Shown here: positions 9,102 to 16,418 of the stretch, piece after piece | Layout: every line of letters starts with the position of its first letter | How positions within the stretch are numbered: position 1 is the first letter of the stretch | Assembly: GCF_008638345.1 (NCBI RefSeq) | Contig: NZ_VTVA01000008.1 | Location: 1-64,000, forward strand | From: Pseudomonas saliphila | GTDB taxonomy: Bacteria; Pseudomonadota; Gammaproteobacteria; Pseudomonadales; Pseudomonadaceae | Reading direction: 5' to 3' | DNA: 64,000 nucleotides | Notes under the pieces: generated by a model | The model's input: only the letters and a program-made list of their open reading frames with translations | Databases searched by the model: none | What the model was told of the DNA's origin: nothing | Translations under genes and position numbers: made by a program

Positions 9102-10226
9102 ATGGATGTCTTTCACTATCTTCACGCCCTCTCCGAGCGCAACGGCTCGGACATGTTCTTCAGCGTTGGCGCCCCGGTCACTCTCAAGCAGGAGGGCAAC
9201 TATCACCGCCTGGAAGAACATCCGCTGGAAGCCGGCTCGGTCAAGCTGCTGGCCTACCAGTTGATGAGCCAGAAACAGACCGCCGAATTCGAACGCACGC
9301 TGGAAATGAACCTCGCTGTGGGTGTCCCGAATGCCGGTCGGTTTCGCGTCAACGTCTATTATCAGCGCGGCGAAGTGGCGATGGTGGTGCGGCATATCAG
9401 CCATACCATTCCGCGCATCGCCGACCTGGGGTTACCGGCCCAGCTGGAGAAGCTGGTCATGCTTGATCGCGGTCTGATCCTGGTGATCGGCGCGGCCGGC
9501 TCGGGCAAGTCCACCACCCTGGCGTCGATGCTCGACTACCGTGCAGCCAACCGCCCTGGCCACATCGTCTGCATCGAAGATCCCATCGAATTTCTGCATC
9601 GCCACCAGCAGGCAATCATCGACCAGCGCGAAGTGGGCCTCGATACCCTGAGTTTTTCCGAAGCCCTGCGCAACGTACTGCGCGAATCCCCGGATGTGAT
9701 CATGATCGGTGAAATCCGCGACCTGGAAACCATGCAGCACGCCTTGCACTACAGCGACACCGGCCATCTGGTGCTGGCCACACTGCATGCCACCAACAGC
9801 TTTCAGGCGGTGGAACGGATCGCCAACATGTTTCCCAAGGAGGCGCGCAAGCAGGTGTTGGGCGACCTGTCCATGAACCTGGCGGCAGTTATCGGGCAGC
9901 GCCTGGTACCGGGGATTCAGAAAAAGCGGGTGGCTGCCGTGGAGGTACTGCTGCGCACGCCCTATATCGTGGACCTGATTGCCCGTGACGAGCTAGAGGA
10001 AATCAGAGCCGCCATGAGCCGCAGTCCCGAACAGGGACTGCAGACCTTCGACCAGCACCTGTATCAGCTGGTACAAAGCGGCGCAATCAGCCTGGACGAA
10101 GCGCTCAAGCACGCCGACTCACGCACGGACCTGACCCTGAAAACGCGCCTGGCAAAGGGCTTCAGTTACGAAGAAAACGAGATGAAGGTATTGCGCGACG
10201 GCGACCTGACGGATGACTTTCGTTAA
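9102..10226 (+). CDS. PilT/PilU-family type IV pilus ATPase
   Basis: A 374-residue secretion ATPase of the PilU subtype, which powers pilus retraction in a cytoplasmic hexamer. The Walker A loop is GAAGSGKST (residues 130-138), with an Asp box near 155-165 and Walker B VIMIGEIRD near 199-207; a His box with HATNS follows near 230. It ends with a short acidic tail, as PilU does. In Pseudomonas the main pilT-pilU pair sits next to the YggS/proC genes; here the gene is alone between a thiolase and a cupin gene, so it is probably an extra PilU-like copy. A GGGA sequence ahead of the ATG may serve as ribosome site. Confidence 0.87.
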   Translation: MDVFHYLHALSERNGSDMFFSVGAPVTLKQEGNYHRLEEHPLEAGSVKLLAYQLMSQKQTAEFERTLEMNLAVGVPNAGRFRVNVYYQRGEVAMVVRHISHTIPRIADLGLPAQLEKLVMLDRGLILVIGAAGSGKSTTLASMLDYRAANRPGHIVCIEDPIEFLHRHQQAIIDQREVGLDTLSFSEALRNVLRESPDVIMIGEIRDLETMQHALHYSDTGHLVLATLHATNSFQAVERIANMFPKEARKQVLGDLSMNLAAVIGQRLVPGIQKKRVAAVEVLLRTPYIVDLIARDELEEIRAAMSRSPEQGLQTFDQHLYQLVQSGAISLDEALKHADSRTDLTLKTRLAKGFSYEENEMKVLRDGDLTDDFR

Positions 10227-10328
10227 TACGGAGCAAGGCCTTGATGGCCCTGTTCCCAATAACTTTATCGCCTTGTCCGAAATTATTTGACCGCCACCGG
10301 TGTCGACTAACAAAGAGGAGGAATAATC

Positions 10329-10805
10329 ATGACATCACGGCGAATGACCGAAACTGCAATGACCTGCCTCTCGGTGCGAATAGGCATCATTAGTGCGCTG
10401 TTCCTGGTGGCCAGCGGGGCGATTGCCGACGATGAGCAAGCATTCATCCGGAACTATGCAAGTGACAACATCGAGTGGGGCCCCTGTCCCACCTTTATGC
10501 CGGACTCCTGTGGCCTGGCCGTACTGCAAGGCGACCCCAAGAAGGACAATACCGATGTTCTCTTCCGCCTGCGTAGCGACACCACTGCACCGCATCACTG
10601 GCACACCTCCGCAGAACGCATGGTGTTGCTGTCCGGTAAAATGAGGGTGGATTACGATAATCAGGAATCGGTGGTAATGGAGCAGGGCATCTATGCCTAT
10701 GGTCCACCCGAGCTCCCCCACACAGCAACCTGCCAATCGCAGGAAGATTGTGTGCTGTTTATCTCCTTCGACAAGCCGGTGGATGCCTTCGCAGTGGATG
10801 AATAG
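10329..10805 (+). CDS. Exported cupin-domain protein
   Basis: A 158-residue protein with a signal peptide ending near residue 34 (ASGAIA) and a single cupin barrel. The metal-binding pattern HHWHTSAER, with a later conserved His in PELPHTA, suggests a bound metal ion. Four cysteines in the mature part (PCPTFMPDSC and CQSQEDC) could form periplasmic disulfides. A strong AAAGAGGAGG ribosome site precedes the ATG. The substrate is unknown. The gene is monocistronic between hairpins. Confidence 0.75.
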   Translation: MTSRRMTETAMTCLSVRIGIISALFLVASGAIADDEQAFIRNYASDNIEWGPCPTFMPDSCGLAVLQGDPKKDNTDVLFRLRSDTTAPHHWHTSAERMVLLSGKMRVDYDNQESVVMEQGIYAYGPPELPHTATCQSQEDCVLFISFDKPVDAFAVDE

Positions 10806-10820
10806 CCACTGACTGAACGT

Positions 10821-10859
10821 TGCGCAAGGACGGGCGGCAATGCCGCTTGTCCTTGCGCA
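10821..10859 (+). terminator. Long hairpin after the cupin gene
   Basis: An 11-bp outer stem (10821-10831 with 10849-10859) encloses an inner stem GCGGCA/TGCCGC. It lies 15 bases after the stop. No T-run follows, so this is a terminator-like hairpin rather than a canonical terminator. Confidence 0.5.
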
Positions 10860-11022
10860 GCGCAGCTCGCCACTCAGACTCTTAGCCGGTATCGGCTTTA
10901 TTTCGTAACCCTCCCCCTTGCTCAGAGGTACAGCAGCCGGTATCGCGCTTTTTCATACCCGAATTTTTCCAGAGTGGTGTAGTCCAGTGAGGAGTACCCG
11001 CCCAACAGCGCGAGAACATCCG

Positions 11023-11856
11023 ATGAGCAAGGAAGGCAAGAACGAAAACCCTGATGCAAACTCCGCGGAAGCAGAGGACCTGAAACGGGAGCGATACGAG
11101 CTGCTTCAGCGTCTTGAGGGCTGGCTGGAAACGCCGATGCTGGTTCTGGCATTCGCATGGCTGGTGCTACTGATAGTGGAGCTGGTGCGGGGGGAGAGCC
11201 CGCTGTTTTACTATTTGGGCACCGCTATCTGGGTCGTCTTCATCATCGACTTTGCCGTGAAGTTAATCCTGGCCCCAAACAAGATCAGTTACCTGAAGCG
11301 TAACTGGCTGACCGCCATTGCCCTGCTCCTCCCCGCGCTGAGGATCTTCCGCATTGTCCGCTTATTTCGGTTGCTCCGCGTGGCCAGAGCGGGGCGCGGG
11401 TTGCGACTGGTGCGGGTGGTAAGTTCGCTGAACCGTGGAATGAAGGCGCTGGGTGCGAGCCTGAGCCGACGAGGTTTCGGATATGTGATCGCCCTGACGG
11501 TGCTGGTCACCTTCGCTGGCGCAGCCGGAATGTACGCATTTGAGAACCAGGTAACCGGCGGCCTCGACAGTTACGGCGAGGCGCTGTGGTGGACTGCCAT
11601 GATCATGGCAACGTTGGGCTCGGAGTACTGGCCGCAAACAGTTGAGGGGCGTGTACTCTGCGGTTTTCTGGCGCTGTATGCCTTTGGGATTTTTGGCTAT
11701 GTGACAGCGACGCTCGCTACCTTCTTTGTCGGTCGCGACGCTGAGAGTAACGACGCCGAAGTGGCTGGGGCCAAACAACTTACCGCGCTTCGGGATGAGA
11801 TAAGCGCCCTGCGAAGTGAGATCCGCGCCCTGTCGCGACAACCACCGCAATCGTGA
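11023..11856 (+). CDS. Voltage-gated-type ion channel with non-canonical filter
   Basis: A 277-residue inner-membrane channel protein. Helices S1-S3 lie around residues 38-95, and a typical arginine-rich S4 runs over 107-132 (RIFRIVRLFRLLRVAR). S5, a pore loop and S6 follow at 150-235, then a C-terminal coiled coil of about 250-270 that could drive tetramerisation. At the filter position the K+ channel signature TVGYGD is replaced by TLGSEYWPQT (197-206), so K+ selectivity is doubtful. The start at 11023 is chosen because the longer reading frame upstream has no helix or ribosome site. NCBI would probably call it an ion transporter. Confidence 0.82.
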   Translation: MSKEGKNENPDANSAEAEDLKRERYELLQRLEGWLETPMLVLAFAWLVLLIVELVRGESPLFYYLGTAIWVVFIIDFAVKLILAPNKISYLKRNWLTAIALLLPALRIFRIVRLFRLLRVARAGRGLRLVRVVSSLNRGMKALGASLSRRGFGYVIALTVLVTFAGAAGMYAFENQVTGGLDSYGEALWWTAMIMATLGSEYWPQTVEGRVLCGFLALYAFGIFGYVTATLATFFVGRDAESNDAEVAGAKQLTALRDEISALRSEIRALSRQPPQS

Positions 11857-11903
11857 CCTTGTCGTCAATCTCATCTGCCCCCAATTCGCTCCTCCAATGC
11901 GCC

Positions 11904-12983
11904 TCAGCTCTCTTGCGGAGCCTTGGAAACAGGCATCGCAAAGTCCGGCATACGGAAGCGCTTGCGATAAGCGCCTGGAGCGAGGCCGGTGATGCGTTTG
12001 AATAGACGCCGGAAAAAAGCGCCATCTTCATAGCCGACCCGCCAGCTGATCTCCTCGATAGACGCATCGGTGCGTTCCAGCCGGCGCTTGGCATCCTCAA
12101 TGCGCAGGCGCTGGACATACACCATCGGTGTCAGTCCGGTGGCTTTGAGAAAGCGACGCTTGAAGGTACGTTCGGCCAACCGGGAGTGCCTGATCACTTC
12201 CTCCACCGGGTGCGCCACTGCAAAATGTGCGCTCAACCACTGCTGCGCTGACTGAATCTCGGCATCGCCATGATCCGTCCTGCCCTCAAACACCATATAG
12301 GGCGTCAGGCCGTCCTGGTGCCACTGCAGCGCGAACTGCCTTGCGATCTGATGGGCTGCGGTGACTCCGGTATAACGAGCGATCAGGTAAAGCACCAGAT
12401 CGTGCCAGCTCATCGAAGCGCCAGAGCTAAGCAGCTCCTCGCGCACGCCGGAAATCACCAGCACTCTCTCCGGATGAACCGTGATCGTGGGGTATGCAGC
12501 CTGCAGCGCTTGCGCGTAGTCGAAGTGCACGGCGGCATCCTTGCCATCAAACACGCCTGTCTCGCCTAACAGAAACACTCCGGAACAGGCCGAGCACAGT
12601 ATCGCGCCGCGCGCATGCATCTTTTTCAGCCAATTCACGAGCTCAGGATAGCGGCCCTTCTTCCAGCCGCCCGGCTGCAGTAACACCGAAGGCACGATCA
12701 CGATATCTGTCACCTCAACGGTGTCGATCGCACGTTGCACACTGATGGGCACGCCACTTGCCAGATCCACCAGGCCGACCGCCTCACCCACAATATCGAT
12801 ATCGAAGCCCGCGCATGCGCCCTCTGGCGCCAGGCCCAACAGTGCCACCGAGTTCATCACATCGTAGATGCCCGCCAGCGTAGAAACGACTGCGTCCGGA
12901 AAAGCCAGCAGGCTGACGTGAACCGCGCGAGGCGTGGCGCAAGAAGTCAGGCGGCAGGACGGGCTGGGATCGGGCTGGGTCAT
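11904..12983 (-). CDS. GlxA-family AraC-type transcriptional regulator
   Basis: A 359-residue cytoplasmic regulator. Residues of about 20-200 form a DJ-1/PfpI-like domain with the nucleophile-elbow segment CSACSGVFLLGE. Residues of about 240-340 form the AraC double helix-turn-helix (RTFKRRFLKATG, ISWRVGYEDGAFFRRLFKR). Such regulators (GlxA, FtrA, ArgR/CdhR types) respond to small nitrogen compounds. It is divergent from a methyltransferase gene, which is its likely target. A pair of direct repeats overlaps its start region. Confidence 0.88.
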   Translation of the reverse strand: MTQPDPSPSCRLTSCATPRAVHVSLLAFPDAVVSTLAGIYDVMNSVALLGLAPEGACAGFDIDIVGEAVGLVDLASGVPISVQRAIDTVEVTDIVIVPSVLLQPGGWKKGRYPELVNWLKKMHARGAILCSACSGVFLLGETGVFDGKDAAVHFDYAQALQAAYPTITVHPERVLVISGVREELLSSGASMSWHDLVLYLIARYTGVTAAHQIARQFALQWHQDGLTPYMVFEGRTDHGDAEIQSAQQWLSAHFAVAHPVEEVIRHSRLAERTFKRRFLKATGLTPMVYVQRLRIEDAKRRLERTDASIEEISWRVGYEDGAFFRRLFKRITGLAPGAYRKRFRMPDFAMPVSKAPQES

Positions 12984-13006
12984 GGCGCATATCTCTCATG
13001 GCGCAT
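12981..13006. promoter_or_regulatory. Direct repeats in the divergent glxA-like/methyltransferase region
   Basis: CATGGCGCAT occurs at 12981-12990 and again at 12997-13006, 16 bp apart centre to centre. Spaced direct repeats are the usual binding pattern of AraC-family proteins, so this could be an autoregulatory operator. It overlaps the regulator's own start codon. Nothing beyond the repeat itself supports the role. Confidence 0.35.
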
Positions 13007-13129
13007 GAGTCATGATTTGGCATGAAGCAACCGGTTCCGGGCGATTTACACCCTTATTCGAGCCGGCTCCCACTGCAATCATTCTCCTAACGTTCGAACT
13101 CCTCGAATGACAGTCAAGGAAGCAAAACC

Positions 13130-14197
13130 ATGAGCGCTACCACTATCGATGAAACCAAACTTGAGGCCTTTGTCACTCGTACCGTTGATGACCTGTCGGC
13201 AGCATACGGCGGAATCATGGTCAGCCTAGGCAATAAACTGGGACTCTACAAAGCCATGGCCGGCGCTGGCCCTGTTACCGCCCATGAACTTGCACAACGG
13301 ACCGGCTGCAACGAACGCTATCTAAGCGAGTGGCTGAATGCCCAGGCAGCGGGCGGTTACGTGGACTACCACGCGACCAGCAGCTGCTACGAACTGTCTC
13401 CGGAACAGGCAATGGTGCTGGCAGATGACACCAGTCCGGTGTTCATCCCCCCTGCCTGGCAGGTACCTGCATCCATGTGGTTCGATGAGGAGAAAACCCT
13501 CCAGGCTTTTCGTACCGGTGCAGGCGTAGCCTGGGGCGATCATGACAGCCGTCTGCAATGTGGCGTCGCAGCGTTTTACCGCAATGGGTATCGCAGCAAC
13601 CTAGTACCCGAGTGGCTACCCGCGCTGCAGGGTGTAGTAGAGAAACTGGATGCTGGCATCAACGTGGCGGATATTGGCTGCGGCCACGGGCACTCCACAG
13701 TGCTCATGGCACAGGCGTTCCCGCAATCCCGCTTTTTCGGATTCGACGTCCACGAGCCCTCAATCACCGAAGCCAGGCAAAACGCTACCGACGCAGGCGT
13801 TGCGCAGCGCGCCAGTTTTGAGGTCGCCCGGGCCGATAACTATCCCGACAGGCAATACGGTCTGATCTGCTTTTTCGATTGCCTGCACGATATGGGAGAC
13901 CCCGTGGCAGCCGCCCGCTATGCCGCCAAGGTATTGGCCCCCGGCGGCACGGTCATGCTGGTAGAGCCTTTCGCTCAGGACAGGGTTGAGAACAATCTGT
14001 CTACCGTGGGCAGAATGTACTACTCAGCATCCACCACCATCTGCTGCGCCCATGCGATATCAGAAGGCGGAACGCTGGTGCTCGGGGCGCAAGCAGGTGA
14101 AGCACGGCTCGCCGATGTATTTCGCACAGCAGGATTCAGCCACTTCAGACGCGCTGCCGAGACGCCTTTCAATTTGATCCTTGAGGCACGGCTCTGA
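13130..14197 (+). CDS. Class I SAM-dependent methyltransferase with winged-helix N-domain
   Basis: A 355-residue protein. Residues of about 45-110 form a winged-helix dimerisation domain (ELAQRTGCNERYLSEWL). The SAM-binding motif I is VADIGCGHGHST, followed by the acidic residue of motif II in FFGFDVHEPS. The layout matches Rv2258c-like and O-methyltransferase-like enzymes acting on small molecules. A ribosome site AAGGAAG lies ahead of the ATG. It is divergent from a GlxA-type regulator, which likely controls it. The substrate is unknown. Confidence 0.82.
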   Translation: MSATTIDETKLEAFVTRTVDDLSAAYGGIMVSLGNKLGLYKAMAGAGPVTAHELAQRTGCNERYLSEWLNAQAAGGYVDYHATSSCYELSPEQAMVLADDTSPVFIPPAWQVPASMWFDEEKTLQAFRTGAGVAWGDHDSRLQCGVAAFYRNGYRSNLVPEWLPALQGVVEKLDAGINVADIGCGHGHSTVLMAQAFPQSRFFGFDVHEPSITEARQNATDAGVAQRASFEVARADNYPDRQYGLICFFDCLHDMGDPVAAARYAAKVLAPGGTVMLVEPFAQDRVENNLSTVGRMYYSASTTICCAHAISEGGTLVLGAQAGEARLADVFRTAGFSHFRRAAETPFNLILEARL

Positions 14198-14210
14198 TAT
14201 GCCTTCAAAA

Positions 14211-14238
14211 TCCCTGCCCCTCTGGCGCGGGGCGGGGA
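14211..14238 (+). terminator. GC-rich hairpin after the methyltransferase gene
   Basis: A 10-bp stem with one wobble pair (14211-14220 with 14229-14238) lies 13 bases after the stop codon. No T-run follows. Confidence 0.45.
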
Positions 14239-14668
14239 CTGGAATTGTTCACCTGGCTTTATCGGCCCATTTCCCGATTGCCTCCTGCGTACCTTATTTC
14301 TTCATTGGACGCTCAAGTTTTAAAGCAAGCTGCCGATACCTATGTCATGGCGCTGCGTAAAGATGGGTCGTTAGCCTGGCCCGGCATTGCTCGATCAAAG
14401 GTGGTATCGAAATTGCATAAACTTACGCTACTACCCAATATCACGCCGTTATATTGACGATACCAATCAAGGCGTATCTGGTTTAACCAGATCGCAAGTT
14501 GCGGACTCACAGCAAAGTCCGGCCAAGAACGCTAAGCCCATTCGGGCAGTTTCACCTCCTCAAATATTCCATACCTCTACAACTTCCGCGTTTTACAGCG
14601 CGAAGCGTGCTCGTGCGGATTACTCCCCGGGTCGCTTGAAGTCGTCTGGGCATGTTGAAGGGACTATC
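14239..14668 (+). promoter_or_regulatory. Long leader of the two-partner secretion locus
   Basis: About 430 bases without a convincing gene. It holds a palindrome TCTGGTTTAACCAGA at 14477-14491, an operator-like site. A small hairpin CGGACT/AGTCCG (14502-14507 with 14516-14521) and a hairpin GCCC/GGGC just after follow. The region is more A+T-rich than its surroundings in part. No match to a cyclic-di-GMP riboswitch could be made out. A small open frame of 70 codons at 14245-14457 has no coding look. Confidence 0.4.
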
Positions 14669-16339
14669 TTGCAAAAAAAATGTATCTCGTTTGCGCTGCT
14701 GACGTTGAGCTCCAGTGTGTTCGCCGCATCGTTCCCCGACGGCGGTACCCAGCTACAACAAATTCCACCATCGCCTACCCTGCAGCAAACTGCGCCTGAA
14801 ATTCAGGTTGAGCAAACCCAGGCGCCTGCTGCTCCGGCAGAGGACTCGGAAACAATTCAGGTCAACTCATTGCATCTGACGGGCCAGACCCTGTACTCCG
14901 AAGCTGAACTGCTCGGCGTAACCGGATTTACCGCAGGCCGGGAGCTGACTCTCGGTGAGTTGCAGCAGATGGCCTCGCGCATTGCTGCTTTCTATCATGA
15001 CAAAGGCTACTTCGTTGCCCAGGCCTATCTGCCTGCTCAGAAAATCGAGGAAGGCGCAGTAACTATCGCGGTAGTGGAAGGCCGCTATGGCGAGATCAGC
15101 TTGCGCAACCAGAGCAATCTTTCGGACCGACAGGCGCATAGCTCCCTAAGTGGCCTTGAAAGCGGCGAAGTAATTGAATCGTCAGAGTTGGAAAACCGCC
15201 TGCTGCGGCTGTCGGACACCCCTGGCGTGAACGTCAGATCGACGCTGGTTCCCGGTGCATCCGTCGGCGCCGCCGACTTGATAGTTGACGTCACCCCAGG
15301 GCAAACGTTGACTGGCAGCATCGACGCCGACAACGCAGGCAACTATTACACCGGCGAGTATCGTCTGGGCGCAACGCTGAACGCCAACAACCTGGCAGGT
15401 CTGGGCGACGTGGCTACGCTGCGCGTGCTTCACGGCTTCGACGGCCTGAACTATGGCCGCGCGGCCTACCAGATGCAGTTTGGCCGGGCGACCGCTGGCG
15501 TGGCTTACAGCCGGATGGAATATGAGCTGGGCAAACAATTCAGTGCTCTGGATGCCAACGGCACGGCGGATATTGCTAGCGTGTTTGCCAGCTATCCACT
15601 GCTTCGCACACGTCGCAGCAACCTCTATGCGCAGGTTGGCTATGACTACAAGACCTTCGAAGACCGTATCGATGCGGTTTCGCCATCTCTGGTTACCGAC
15701 AAGAACATTCATGTGCTGATGACCAGCCTGCGTGGCGACCATCGCGACAACTTCGGTCGTGGCGGCGTGACAGGAGCCTCGCTGACCTGGTCGACCGGCG
15801 TGCTTGATATCGAGACGCCAGAAACCCGTGCTGCCGATGCCCGTACAGCCCGCACCAATGGTCACTACGACAAGCTGGGGATGCAGATCATGCGTCTGCA
15901 GAACATTACTGACCGCGTCTCGCTATATGGCGCGATCAGCGGGCAGATCGCTTCGAAGAACCTCGACAGCTCTGAACAGATGTCCCTTGGCGGCATGTAC
16001 GGCGTGCGCGCCTACCCACAGGGCGAAGCCTTTGGTGATGAAGGCTATCTGGCAACGCTGGAAGCCCGGTACCTGCTTGCGCAGCTGAGTAGCGAACAGC
16101 TTGGCCAGGTGCATCTGATTGGCTTTGTCGATGGCGGTACGGTCACCGTGAACAAGGATTCCTGGGATGGTTCGGATAACAGCCGCACCCTTACCGGGGC
16201 CGGTGTGGGCGTCAACTGGATCGACACCAACAACTTCTCAGTGAAGGCCTCCTACGCGCAAAAGCTGGGTAATGAGAAAGCAACCGCTGCGCCGGATTCG
16301 GACGGCCGCGTATGGGTGCAACTGGTCAAATACTTTTGA
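14669..16339 (+). CDS. TpsB outer-membrane transporter (ShlB/FhaC/HecB family)
   Basis: A 556-residue two-partner secretion pore that exports the TpsA protein encoded next. It begins with a signal peptide ending SSSVFA, followed by a proline- and glutamine-rich linker. A POTRA-type domain comes next (ITIQVNSLHLTG-like segment near 70 to about 230), then a 16-strand barrel with the conserved loop-6 motif GVRAYP and a C-terminal KYF ending in Phe. The start is taken as TTG at 14669: it opens on the signal peptide and has GAAGGGA 7 bases upstream, whereas the in-frame ATG far upstream would add about 94 residues of implausible sequence. CdrB of Pseudomonas aeruginosa is the nearest role model. 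Confidence 0.88.
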   Translation: MQKKCISFALLTLSSSVFAASFPDGGTQLQQIPPSPTLQQTAPEIQVEQTQAPAAPAEDSETIQVNSLHLTGQTLYSEAELLGVTGFTAGRELTLGELQQMASRIAAFYHDKGYFVAQAYLPAQKIEEGAVTIAVVEGRYGEISLRNQSNLSDRQAHSSLSGLESGEVIESSELENRLLRLSDTPGVNVRSTLVPGASVGAADLIVDVTPGQTLTGSIDADNAGNYYTGEYRLGATLNANNLAGLGDVATLRVLHGFDGLNYGRAAYQMQFGRATAGVAYSRMEYELGKQFSALDANGTADIASVFASYPLLRTRRSNLYAQVGYDYKTFEDRIDAVSPSLVTDKNIHVLMTSLRGDHRDNFGRGGVTGASLTWSTGVLDIETPETRAADARTARTNGHYDKLGMQIMRLQNITDRVSLYGAISGQIASKNLDSSEQMSLGGMYGVRAYPQGEAFGDEGYLATLEARYLLAQLSSEQLGQVHLIGFVDGGTVTVNKDSWDGSDNSRTLTGAGVGVNWIDTNNFSVKASYAQKLGNEKATAAPDSDGRVWVQLVKYF

Positions 16340-16418
16340 TCTCAGTCCTCGCTCAGCACACAGAACATGGGCGTGACTACGCCCCTAAAAAATGCCTGCA
16401 ACAGGGTAGGAATACACC

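Noticed and set aside
14245-14457. 70-codon frame before tpsB
   Set aside because: No ribosome site, no domain, and composition unlike neighbouring genes.
14239-14668. Cyclic-di-GMP riboswitch in the tpsB leader
   Set aside because: The conserved GEMM core could not be matched; only simple hairpins were seen.
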